Below, piece by piece: positions 1 through 6,599 of a stretch of DNA of 12,216 nucleotides (positions are counted from its first letter, which is position 1; each line of letters opens with the position of its first letter). The position numbers and the translations under genes are program-made. This stretch comes from JADFOB01 sp046753625. GTDB lineage: Bacteria; Planctomycetota; Phycisphaerae; UBA1845. The DNA is taken from positions 1 through 12,216 of the forward strand of contig JBHHUB010000124.1 of assembly GCA_046753625.1 (NCBI GenBank). The letters run 5' to 3'. The notes below the pieces were generated by a model. It saw only the letters and a program-made list of their open reading frames with translations. It ran no database searches and was not told the origin of the DNA.

Positions 1-1423
1 CGCGAATGGAGAGGGTTGGCGCGCGGGATGCGGCAGATGGGTCGCCGACGAGCACGACGATGTCCAAAGGGTTGGCTGGCGTAGATTGCAGCAACCGCCG
101 CTGCAACTCGCTGAAGGCCACGCCTTGCTGTGTGAATTCCTCCGGAACCAGCAAGGACCGAATGCCGTAACTCATGGCGCAGCGCCGGCATACGGCCGCC
201 GATGCGGAGATGACGGCGACCGGTTGTTCGGGTTGATACTTGCTGATCCAGCGAGCCGTTCGGCCCGAGTTGGACCAGACGGCGATCAGGCTGGCCCCGA
301 GATCATGGGCCACGATGACGGCGCTTCTTGCCACGGCGGAAGTCGTTCGATCCCGCTGAAGTCCGACGTGCAAGTGCCCCGCGACGTCCTCGGTTCGCCG
401 GTGGGCGACCCCGGATTGATAGGCGTGCGCATGGCCGATGATCCGGGCCATCATCGAGACCGATTCGACGGGATAGCGCCCCGCAGCGGATTCGGCCGAC
501 AGCATGACCGCGTCGGCCCCGTCGAGGACGGCGTTGGCCACGTCGCTGACTTCCGCTCGGGTGGGCGACGCCTGGGTCACCATGCTGTGGAGCATCTGCG
601 TCGCGACGATAACCGGCTTGCCGGCGGATTGACATTGCCGGACCATCTGCTTCTGGAGCATGGGGATGCGGGACACGTCCATCTCGACGCCCAGGTCGCC
701 TCGCGCTACGAGAATGGCGTCGGACACGTCGATGATGTCATCCAAGGCGGCCACGGCCTGGGGGGTTTCGATTTTGGATACGATCGGCGTCCGGCCGTCC
801 AACTCACGAATGGCCTCGCGAAGCTCTGTTACATCATCGACCCGCCGGACAAACGACAGAGCCACGAAATCGACGTCATGCTCGATGGCCCACTGCAAGT
901 CGGTGCGATCCTTCTGGGTCAGCGATGGTTGCGATAGATCAGAGTCGGGGACATTGACGCCCTTTCTCGTGCCGATGGTCCCGCCGATCTCACAGCGGCA
1001 GGTCAGCTCGTCGGCGTTCTTTTCCGTAACTCGAAGGCGTATCGTTCCGTCGTCGATGAGGATGCGATCCGATACGTTGACTTCATCGACGAGTCGCGGG
1101 TAGCTGGTGGCGAAGCGCGAGGCGTTGCCGAGGTCGCATGTCCGAACGACAACGCATTGGTCCCCGGCACCGATCGACGAAGCGTGCTCGTCCATCACGC
1201 ATGTCCGGACCTTGGGGCCGCACAGGTCCGCCATGACGGCCACAGACGTGTTCGGCCCGGGGAGTACGGCGGCGAGGTGCTCAAGAACCTCGGCATGGTC
1301 GTCGAGCATTCCGTGAGACATGTTCAAGCGAATGACGTTGACGCCGGCTTTGACAAAGCGGTCGAGCGTGTCTTTCGAACTGCTGGCCGGGCCGACCGTC
1401 GCGACGATTTTGGTCTTTGGCAT
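1..1423 (-). CDS. pyk: Pyruvate kinase, nearly complete (last few codons beyond the left edge)
   Basis: Catalyses the final glycolytic step in the cytoplasm: phosphoenolpyruvate plus ADP to pyruvate plus ATP. The 474 visible codons contain the family's landmarks in order: KTKIVATVGPAS at residues 3-14; RLNMSHG at 32-38 (catalytic Arg32, Asn34, Ser36); DLCGPKVRT at 66-74; SKIE at 216-219 (Lys217 and the metal ligand Glu219); VARGDLGVE at 239-247 (metal ligand Asp243); GKPVIVATQML at 268-278 (Thr275); and a PTRAEVSDVANAV stretch at 287-299. A C-terminal alpha/beta domain follows. Bacterial enzymes usually have about 470-480 residues, so only a few residues are missing. The ATG at 1423 is chosen because AAGGAG lies 8 bases upstream (1437-1432) and the family N-terminus begins there. 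The 561-base gap to the tRNA argues for a separate promoter, which I could not place. Small departures from consensus (DLC for DLQ, SAES for SGET) look tolerable. Identification is very secure. Confidence 0.96.
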   Translation of the reverse strand, partial: MPKTKIVATVGPASSSKDTLDRFVKAGVNVIRLNMSHGMLDDHAEVLEHLAAVLPGPNTSVAVMADLCGPKVRTCVMDEHASSIGAGDQCVVVRTCDLGNASRFATSYPRLVDEVNVSDRILIDDGTIRLRVTEKNADELTCRCEIGGTIGTRKGVNVPDSDLSQPSLTQKDRTDLQWAIEHDVDFVALSFVRRVDDVTELREAIRELDGRTPIVSKIETPQAVAALDDIIDVSDAILVARGDLGVEMDVSRIPMLQKQMVRQCQSAGKPVIVATQMLHSMVTQASPTRAEVSDVANAVLDGADAVMLSAESAAGRYPVESVSMMARIIGHAHAYQSGVAHRRTEDVAGHLHVGLQRDRTTSAVARSAVIVAHDLGASLIAVWSNSGRTARWISKYQPEQPVAVISASAAVCRRCAMSYGIRSLLVPEEFTQQGVAFSELQRRLLQSTPANPLDIVVLVGDPSAASRAPTLSIR

Positions 1424-1716
1424 GGTCGCATCTCCTTGGAGAATCCGAAGGTCCGGTATCGCCCGGATGACGGTACCTCGGCCTGGTTACCACTACAGCG
1501 CAAGGTCGTCCCACCGGAGTCTGACGTCAAATACAGCGAACACTACGCATGCGGACCAAGACGCCGCGTTACGAGTCGAACCGAGCGAATCGTTCCGGAA
1601 ACGATGGCGCAGCTCGTAACCCCTTTCGAGTTCCGCACTTACAAGCGCAGCCACAAGCAACTCTGCGCTGTAGTGTTTAGTACCATCGGCTTGCCGGCGC
1701 CCCAACCATAACCGGC

Positions 1717-1764
1717 GTCGGTCTCCCACCTGGTGCGGATGTTGGTCTTCCACCTGGCCCGGTT
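1717..1764. repeat. Two-unit 24-base tandem repeat
   Basis: The units at 1717-1740 and 1741-1764 are directly adjacent and identical at 19 of 24 positions, sharing the core CCACCTGG. The repeat lies in non-coding sequence. It may be a replication-slippage product; no function is evident. Confidence 0.6.
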
Positions 1765-1840
1765 GATGTCGTCTGGTGGGCGATTGCCAAGAACAGTTCC
1801 GTGGGCGGTCCAGCCCGGGTGCAGGGCTCATGTTGGGCCG

Positions 1841-1868
1841 CAGCCAACGGTTGGGCTACAGCCAACGG
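1841..1868. repeat. CAGCCAACGG direct repeat, 18-base period, with an internal palindrome
   Basis: CAGCCAACGG occurs at 1841-1850 and again at 1859-1868. The first copy overlaps an 11-base palindrome (CCAAC-G-GTTGG, 1844-1854). It could be a small hairpin or protein site, but no gene start is close, so a role is not supported. Confidence 0.5.
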
Positions 1869-1984
1869 CCGTGCGGGCGCCGGGAATCGCAACCGGCGGC
1901 CGGCTCCTGCCGCGGGCAACCTTCGCCGTGGCCGCGAGTTGCGCCGTTCTGCGATTTCTCCCGAATATGACGAAAGAATGGCAG

Positions 1985-2058
1985 TGGGCCCACCAGGACT
2001 CGAACCTGGGACCTCGTCGTTATCAGCGACGCGCTCTAGCCAACTGAGCTATGAGCCC
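1985..2058 (-). tRNA. tRNA-Ile (anticodon GAU)
   Basis: The minus strand folds into a complete 74-base cloverleaf. The 7-bp acceptor stem pairs GGGCTCA with TGGGCCC (one G-T wobble). The D arm is GCTC/GAGC with GG in the loop, and the 5-bp anticodon stem is CGTCG/CGACG around the loop CTGATAA, giving anticodon GAT. The T arm is CCAGG/CCTGG around TTCGAGT. The discriminator base is A. It would decode AUC and AUU codons. The 3' CCA is not encoded (ACTGC follows the acceptor stem), so it must be added by tRNA nucleotidyltransferase. No rRNA gene adjoins it, so this is a free-standing tRNA-Ile rather than one in a 16S-23S spacer. A strong promoter lies about 80 bases upstream. Confidence 0.96.
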
Positions 2059-2139
2059 CTACCGCGCCGTCCGATCCGAATCACATCCCTCTGAAACCCG
2101 TGTGGGCAGGGTGGTTCTCGCGGCAGACTGCGGGACGAC

Positions 2140-2167
2140 AATGTAGCGGGCCGGCCCCGATTGTCAA
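2140..2167 (-). promoter_or_regulatory. Sigma-70-type promoter for tRNA-Ile
   Basis: On the minus strand a perfect -35 box TTGACA (2167-2162) is followed after 16 bases by TACATT (2145-2140), which matches 4 of 6 bases of the -10 consensus. Transcription would begin near 2132, giving a leader of roughly 75 bases before the mature tRNA 5' end at 2058. A perfect -35 at this distance from a tRNA gene is unlikely to be chance, but the start site is inferred. Confidence 0.65.
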
Positions 2168-2297
2168 CACGCCCGTACGATGGGGCCGGTTGTGGCTGCG
2201 AGGGGGAGTGCACGCCGACTCAGCCGCCCGTGGGGACCAAGCCGCCGGCCCGGGCTCGCCCCTCCCTCGCCGGCGACGGTTGATGGCCGGTCGTTCG

Positions 2298-2317
2298 CGC
2301 CGATCCGGGGATCGGCG
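2298..2317. repeat. Perfect 9-bp inverted repeat
   Basis: CGCCGATCC (2298-2306) and GGATCGGCG (2309-2317) are exact reverse complements separated by GG. It would form a very stable hairpin on either strand. On the minus strand it lies 320 bases after the multiheme stop codon, with no T-tract, so it is not a classical intrinsic terminator. It is the most isolated of the palindromes in this intergenic region. Confidence 0.7.
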
Positions 2318-2383
2318 GTGTGAGAACGACCCATGGCGGGAGGTCACCTGCCTTAACCGCCCGCTGAACAACTGATTCTCGGG

Positions 2384-2581
2384 TGTGGTGCCGGCTTCCG
2401 GCCAGCGAGTGCAGGCGGCACCACAAGTCGAAGTGGGCCGGCGCTGGCAGAATCACCGGCAAGACGCCGGTAGCCCGGTCTTTCGAACAGGCTGCAAAGC
2501 CTGGTGCGCCGAGACCGGCGTTCCGAAGCGCGCCCACCGCCGCGGGGGCCGGCTCGGGTTCGGTGTGCGGGCTTGAAGCCC
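2384..2581. repeat. Cluster of five perfect inverted repeats (possible mobile palindromic repeat or structured RNA)
   Basis: Five exact inverted repeats occur within about 200 bases: a 10-bp pair TGTGGTGCCG/CGGCACCACA (2384-2393 with 2416-2425); ACCGGC/GCCGGT with a 5-base loop (2455-2471); CAGGCT/AGCCTG with a 4-base loop (2488-2503); CGCCG/CGGCG with a 4-base loop (2507-2520); and GGGCTT/AAGCCC (2569-2581). The density is far above what I see in other gaps of the window. It resembles an array of intergenic palindromic elements such as REP sequences. The alternative is the folded 3' untranslated region of the multiheme transcript. Whether it is repeated in the genome cannot be seen here. Confidence 0.6.
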
Positions 2582-2636
2582 CCGACGCCAGCGGACGCAT
2601 CCCCATGGTCCACCAGTGCCGGCAGCCTCGCTCCGA

Positions 2637-5600
2637 TTACGGCGTTGCTGGATGAGGCCGGCGTCGATGACGAATCTTTGCGGCCGTCAGGAGCAGCAAG
2701 GCCAGGACGACCATGCCCCAGGACGAGATCGTGGGGACCGCGCCGGCGGCGTCGCAGGCATCGCCGATACCGTTTTCATCGAAGTCCGCCTGGTCGGGGT
2801 TGAAGACATCCGGACAGTTGTCCACGGCCGTGCATACGCCGTCGGCGTCGGGGTCGTTGGCGGCGTCCTGGGGGCACGCATCGCAACTATTGCCCACACC
2901 GTCGCCGTCGTCGTCGAGCTGGTTTGGGTTCGGTTCGGTCGGGCAGTTGTCGCACCCGTCTGCCACGCCGTCGGCATCTTGATCGACGTCGCAGAGCGCG
3001 GCGTCTGCGACGAATGTACCGCCCAAGGTGTTGCAGTCTTCGTTGTTCATTGCCTGGCAGCCGTCCGGCAGACAGCACCCGCCGACCACGCATGTGTCGA
3101 TGGAGGCGCTGAGTATGCGGACGATGTCCTCGCGCGTGAGCGTGGCCACGTTGGGGTGCGAGTTTTCCTTGAGTTGCCGGCCCTGCTCGTCGATGAAGCG
3201 ATCCAATTGTTGCACTTCGAAGAACGCGCGCGTGGCACCCGGTGCGGCCAACGTCGTCAGCAAGGACGGATTCCGCGGGTCCGTAACGTCGACGTATTGA
3301 ACGCCGAGCACGCTGTTGGCGATCAGGGCGTAATCGTCCACACCCGGCGGATGGATGTGGCTTGCCACGTCGACATCCAGCGCGTTGCCGCCCAGGTCGG
3401 GGACGGCCGCGGCTTCGTATACGGCATCCGGGTTGGTGATGTCGTAAATGTGCAGCCCGGCGGCGCCGGCCGCGACGTAGAGGTAGTCGTGCTCTCGTGA
3501 CGGCATGGTGGCATCGGCCTCGACGTATCTTGTATAGGTATCCAAGCCGGATGCGCCCGGCAATACCAATCCGCCGACCAGACGCGGCTCATCGAAATCG
3601 GGCAGCAAATGCACGATGCGCACGCCGAAGTCGGGATCGGCCACATAGGCGCGTGCGGCGAAATCGGACCCCATTTGCATGTGGGCGTAGAGATGTACAT
3701 CGACGGCGCGGATGCCGTCGACGCTTGCCACAACGGCCGGTGCGGTGTGGTCGGCGATGTCGACGATGCTCAGGCCCGAATCCCCCGCTGCGACAAACAG
3801 ATGAATGCCCCAGGGGACGGCCCGCAACGCGTTGGGGAGCGGCACCGTGGCGACCAGCACGGGATTCGTCGGGGTCTGCGTGTCGTAAACCTGTACGCCC
3901 AGGCTCTCGACGACCACATACAGATGCCCGGCCGACTCACTGACATCCAATGCGGTGATGTCCGGGATGGTCGCGGACGGCGTGCTGGGGATGGTGCCGG
4001 AAAGGTCGAAGATGGCAACGCCGGCCGCTCCGGACGCTACGAACACCCAGCGTGCGGTGCCTTCGACCATCTCCGCGGTTGAAGCGACGGCCCGGGGCGT
4101 TGCGACAGGAATCGTCCCGATCAGGGTCGGGCCCGTCGGATCGGTCTTCCGGTCGAAGACACGCAGGCCATCGTCGGCCGTGGCATAGGCATAGTCGCGG
4201 GCCAGCGCGTAGTTACCGGACCCGAACCCGAGTGACGGCGGCGAGCGATGGCATTCGGCGCAGGTGCGTACTTCGCCCCGGCCTCTCGTTGTGTGCGGGT
4301 TGACCGGCTGCAGGCCGAGGCCGGAGCGGCCGTTGGCGGTCGTGGGCATCACCATGTCAAGAATCTTGCTGCCGTCGGGGGCGGTGACGTCGGCAATCGG
4401 TTGGCAGCCGACGATGTAGGGCGCGATTCGGCCTTCGGAGTTCGGGCCGATGGAAAAATGCTTGAGCGATTCATAGACTTTGTTGTTGGTCGTTACTTTG
4501 CCGACTTCCCACTGCCGCGTTACCAGGTTTTGGCCCACCAGCCGCTCGTCGCGTTCGAAATGGCAACCGAAACAGTTCGGTACCCAAGCGGCGTGGCAGG
4601 CGTAGCACTCAAGCCCACCGTCGACTTTGATGTGATTGCCGTTCATCGCGCACGACGCCCTCGGGTTGTAAGAAGGCGACGTCGGATCCACGATGTCCAT
4701 CGCCTGTCGGATGATGTGCTGCGATTGATCCACTTTGGACGTGAGCGTGACCATTCCTTGTTCGTCTCGCACGACCTTCACCAACGGTAAGCCGTCGTGG
4801 TCGATCAGCGATGCCTCCGCATAAGGGGTGCCGTGACAATGGCGGCATTCGATGTTGGTGGCCTGATCCATGTGTCCGTAAATGTTCCCGTCGCCCATAA
4901 TGGCCGCTTTGGTGTGGCAGTCGATGCAATGAAGCCCGCGCTCATCGTGGATGTCGCGTGGGTTGGTGGCGCTGTCGGTGTAATGATAATTCCCGTTGAA
5001 TATTTCGTTCGTCGTGCCTACCACGCCCGGTCCGGAAGGCAATCGAGGGGGCATCTGCGCGCGACCGGTGAAGCTCAAGCCAATCCGAGCACCGCGGTGG
5101 TGGCAATGGAGGCATTGCTCGGTGGGGACGGCTCGGGTGACGACGTGGACTTTGGCGTGCCCTTGCTCGACATGGTCGATCATCATGTCGGCGCTCTGCG
5201 ATCGGCCGTCGTTGGCGTAGAGAATGTGGCACGCTGCGCAGCCGTCCGCGCGGTAGGTTCCATCGGCTCCAACCGCCCCACGGTAGCCCTTGCCCCGCGA
5301 CCAGAGGTGGCAACGCGCGCACGCCTGAGCGGGTACGGCCGGATAGTGGGTCGCGTAGTCCTGCGGATCGCCCGAAGGGTCGTAGGTGAGCAGGTCGATC
5401 AGCGACGCGACGGCGCCTTGCTCCGTCGGGACGATTCCATCCAGATCCTCGATCGCGAACGTGCTGTAGATGGGCACTTGCGTATCGACCACTCCCGCAA
5501 GGTAGAGACCCCCCGCGTAGTGTCCCGCGGTTGTGGCCATCATGCTCTTGAGCAGCGTTTCAACCTTGAACGGATGGCACATGCCGCAGGTGTTTTCCAC

Positions 5601-6020
5601 CACGCGCAAGTTGGACGGGTTGACGAACTGCTGGTACTCAAGATTGTAGTCCAGCGGCGGCGTCGTGTTGTCCATGATGGGCGGCGCCTCGGGCTGGACG
5701 TGAGCGAGCTCTTTGGTCAATGCGGCCGGGTCACCGCCATGGCAAAACGTACACGCAAACGTAAAGCCCATGTTGACGGTGATGTTTTCGATGTCCTGAT
5801 GGCAAGAGATGCAGCCGTCATCGACCGCATTCAGCGCGGCGGCAACGCGCGGGTTCTTCTCCCATCCTTTGACGGCCACGGGGTTCGCGCCGTGGTTCAT
5901 CAGGTTACGGTGCTCAACGCCGGCGCGTAGCGATTCCCCGGAACCCAACAACCCGCTCGCGATCATCATGATCAGAACAATCGGTCGGGCCATGGTCCAT
6001 TTCGAAATATGGTGATGCAT
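2637..6020 (-). CDS. Surface-sorted 11-heme cytochrome c with LVIVD-type beta-propeller, TSP3 repeats and IPTL-CTERM tail
   Basis: This 1127-residue protein is probably an exported electron carrier. An N-terminal signal peptide (about residues 1-33, hydrophobic core 13-25) precedes eleven CXXCH heme-binding motifs, starting at residues 70, 90, 145, 234, 261, 303, 365, 392, 472, 483 and 587. A further Cys457...His463 looks like a lost CX4CH site. Residues 600-930 hold seven repeats of the form hydrophobic-VA-x4-GLxIVD, typical of LVIVD beta-propellers. A Cys-rich CCLPDG segment (about 982-1010) is followed by thrombospondin type-3 calcium repeats (1011-1090). The C-terminus, VPTISSWG plus a membrane segment and RHRRR (1095-1121), matches the IPTL-CTERM sorting tail class. 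GAGGA lies 8 bases before the ATG, supporting this start over Met10. It sits downstream of a copper oxidase and a SCO-cytochrome gene, behind its own leader. The electron donor and acceptor are unknown. Confidence 0.9.
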   Translation of the reverse strand: MHHHISKWTMARPIVLIMMIASGLLGSGESLRAGVEHRNLMNHGANPVAVKGWEKNPRVAAALNAVDDGCISCHQDIENITVNMGFTFACTFCHGGDPAALTKELAHVQPEAPPIMDNTTPPLDYNLEYQQFVNPSNLRVVENTCGMCHPFKVETLLKSMMATTAGHYAGGLYLAGVVDTQVPIYSTFAIEDLDGIVPTEQGAVASLIDLLTYDPSGDPQDYATHYPAVPAQACARCHLWSRGKGYRGAVGADGTYRADGCAACHILYANDGRSQSADMMIDHVEQGHAKVHVVTRAVPTEQCLHCHHRGARIGLSFTGRAQMPPRLPSGPGVVGTTNEIFNGNYHYTDSATNPRDIHDERGLHCIDCHTKAAIMGDGNIYGHMDQATNIECRHCHGTPYAEASLIDHDGLPLVKVVRDEQGMVTLTSKVDQSQHIIRQAMDIVDPTSPSYNPRASCAMNGNHIKVDGGLECYACHAAWVPNCFGCHFERDERLVGQNLVTRQWEVGKVTTNNKVYESLKHFSIGPNSEGRIAPYIVGCQPIADVTAPDGSKILDMVMPTTANGRSGLGLQPVNPHTTRGRGEVRTCAECHRSPPSLGFGSGNYALARDYAYATADDGLRVFDRKTDPTGPTLIGTIPVATPRAVASTAEMVEGTARWVFVASGAAGVAIFDLSGTIPSTPSATIPDITALDVSESAGHLYVVVESLGVQVYDTQTPTNPVLVATVPLPNALRAVPWGIHLFVAAGDSGLSIVDIADHTAPAVVASVDGIRAVDVHLYAHMQMGSDFAARAYVADPDFGVRIVHLLPDFDEPRLVGGLVLPGASGLDTYTRYVEADATMPSREHDYLYVAAGAAGLHIYDITNPDAVYEAAAVPDLGGNALDVDVASHIHPPGVDDYALIANSVLGVQYVDVTDPRNPSLLTTLAAPGATRAFFEVQQLDRFIDEQGRQLKENSHPNVATLTREDIVRILSASIDTCVVGGCCLPDGCQAMNNEDCNTLGGTFVADAALCDVDQDADGVADGCDNCPTEPNPNQLDDDGDGVGNSCDACPQDAANDPDADGVCTAVDNCPDVFNPDQADFDENGIGDACDAAGAVPTISSWGMVVLALLLLTAAKIRHRRRPHPATP

Positions 6021-6069
6021 TGTTCACGTCCTCAGTGAGACTGCATGGAAAAGAGGAGGCGATGGGGCG

Positions 6070-6243
6070 CCGGCATGCCGGTCGGACGATGGTGGGGCAA
6101 CGCGCCCGACGGCGGGAACGGAATGCGCCGTCGTGATGGGCTGCTGCCACCGATCGCTCGGCGACGGGTGTCGGGTAGGCATCTTCCCTCCAGATACCAT
6201 GCGAGGCGGCCACGCACATCGAAACCTGCGGCCCGGCATGCCG
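6070..6243. repeat. Two GC-rich palindromes sharing CGGCATGCCG
   Basis: CCGGCATGCCGG (6070-6081) is a perfect 12-base palindrome, and its 10-base core CGGCATGCCG recurs at 6234-6243. A related GCATGCCGG lies near 6352. Both full copies fall in the leader of the multiheme gene. They could be dimeric regulator sites or simply GC-rich chance palindromes; the spacing of 163 bases does not point to a known regulator. Confidence 0.35.
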
Positions 6244-6258
6244 CGGGTTCCTACCTGT

Positions 6259-6288
6259 ATGGTACACCTTGGGGTGGCGTATTGGCAA
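6259..6288 (-). promoter_or_regulatory. Candidate promoter of the multiheme cytochrome gene
   Basis: On the minus strand TTGCCA (6288-6283, 5 of 6 to the -35 consensus) is followed after 18 bases by TACCAT (6264-6259, 4 of 6 to the -10 consensus). It lies between the upstream gene's terminator and the multiheme start codon, where a promoter is needed. Promoter rules in this lineage are poorly known to me, so confidence is limited. Confidence 0.35.
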
Positions 6289-6493
6289 CCCATTCGTCGC
6301 AAATACAAACAAAGTTATGGGTATGTGGTTGGGACGCCAGTCCGCCTCCGCATGCCGGTGCTTTCGTTCGGGGGTTATCGGCCTGACGTCCGCACCGCCG
6401 GCCGACCGCGGTGGCTATGGAGCGATGGGGTGATCGGTATCCGGACACCCTGCGCGTGGCGGAGCGGAGTCGGGCCGGGGATCCGGTTTGCGT

Positions 6494-6538
6494 ACAAAGA
6501 AATTCGGCTCAGGCCCGCAATGCGCGCCCAAGCCGAAT
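6494..6538 (-). terminator. Rho-independent terminator after the SCO-cytochrome gene
   Basis: On the minus strand the 8-bp arms ATTCGGCT (6538-6531) and AGCCGAAT (6509-6502) pair exactly around a 21-base loop that can extend the stem by three more pairs. TTCTTTGT follows immediately (6501-6494). The hairpin starts 61 bases after the TAA at 6600. This suggests the oxidase and SCO-cytochrome transcript ends here and the multiheme gene is a separate unit, though read-through is possible with so imperfect a T-tract. Confidence 0.6.
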
Positions 6539-6599
6539 ACCTGCGGACTGATGCTGTCACCAACGGCACGAGGGAGAGGGTGTGCCGCCTCGAGCAGGT

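Larger units (their letters stand above)
1424..1984. other. Non-coding stretch between pyk and tRNA-Ile, with short tandem repeats
   Basis: I find no convincing gene in these 561 bases. The upstream half holds a two-unit imperfect tandem repeat and an 18-base-period repeat, each listed separately. Open frames here are rich in Arg, Pro, Gly and Ser, lack family motifs and have no good Shine-Dalgarno. The only site with clear function is the pyk ribosome binding site AAGGAG at 1437-1432. A pyk promoter is expected here, but no box pair stands out. Confidence 0.6.
2059..2636. other. Non-coding region rich in inverted repeats, between the multiheme gene and tRNA-Ile
   Basis: These 578 bases lie downstream of the multiheme cytochrome stop codon and upstream of tRNA-Ile. 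No frame shows protein-family motifs or a good ribosome binding site. The region holds at least six perfect inverted repeats between 2298 and 2581 (listed separately) and a consensus promoter for the tRNA at 2140-2167. None of the hairpins has a clear T-tract on the minus strand, so termination of the upstream gene may rely on Rho or on structure alone. Confidence 0.65.
6021..6599. other. Leader and terminator region between the SCO-cytochrome and multiheme genes
   Basis: These 579 bases carry the probable terminator of the SCO-cytochrome gene (6494-6538), a candidate promoter (6259-6288), and two near-identical palindromes centred on GGCATGCC (6070-6081 and 6234-6243). The multiheme Shine-Dalgarno GAGGA is at 6033-6029. 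If transcription starts just downstream of the candidate -10 box, the untranslated leader is about 230 bases, long enough for post-transcriptional control. I recognise no known riboswitch in it. Confidence 0.55.

Noticed and set aside
1493..1831. 112-codon minus-strand frame upstream of pyruvate kinase
   Set aside because: Parts look protein-like, but there is no good Shine-Dalgarno, no recognised domain, third-position GC is unremarkable, and the 5' part runs through the tandem repeats.
2298..2317. 9-bp perfect hairpin as an intrinsic terminator for the multiheme gene
   Set aside because: There is no T-tract on the minus strand after the stem, and it is 320 bases past the stop codon.
2616..5930. 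Long plus-strand open frames opposite the multiheme gene (for example 2616-3500 and 4797-5930)
   Set aside because: They are antisense shadows produced by the high third-position GC of the minus-strand gene. They show no family motifs, and the minus strand has eleven heme motifs and clear domains.
6024..6182. 52-codon minus-strand frame just upstream of the multiheme gene, with GGAGG near its ATG
   Set aside because: Its product is dominated by Pro, Arg, Ser and His, has no hydrophobic or motif structure, and the GGAGG is only 4 bases from the ATG. A leader peptide cannot be excluded, but the evidence is too thin.
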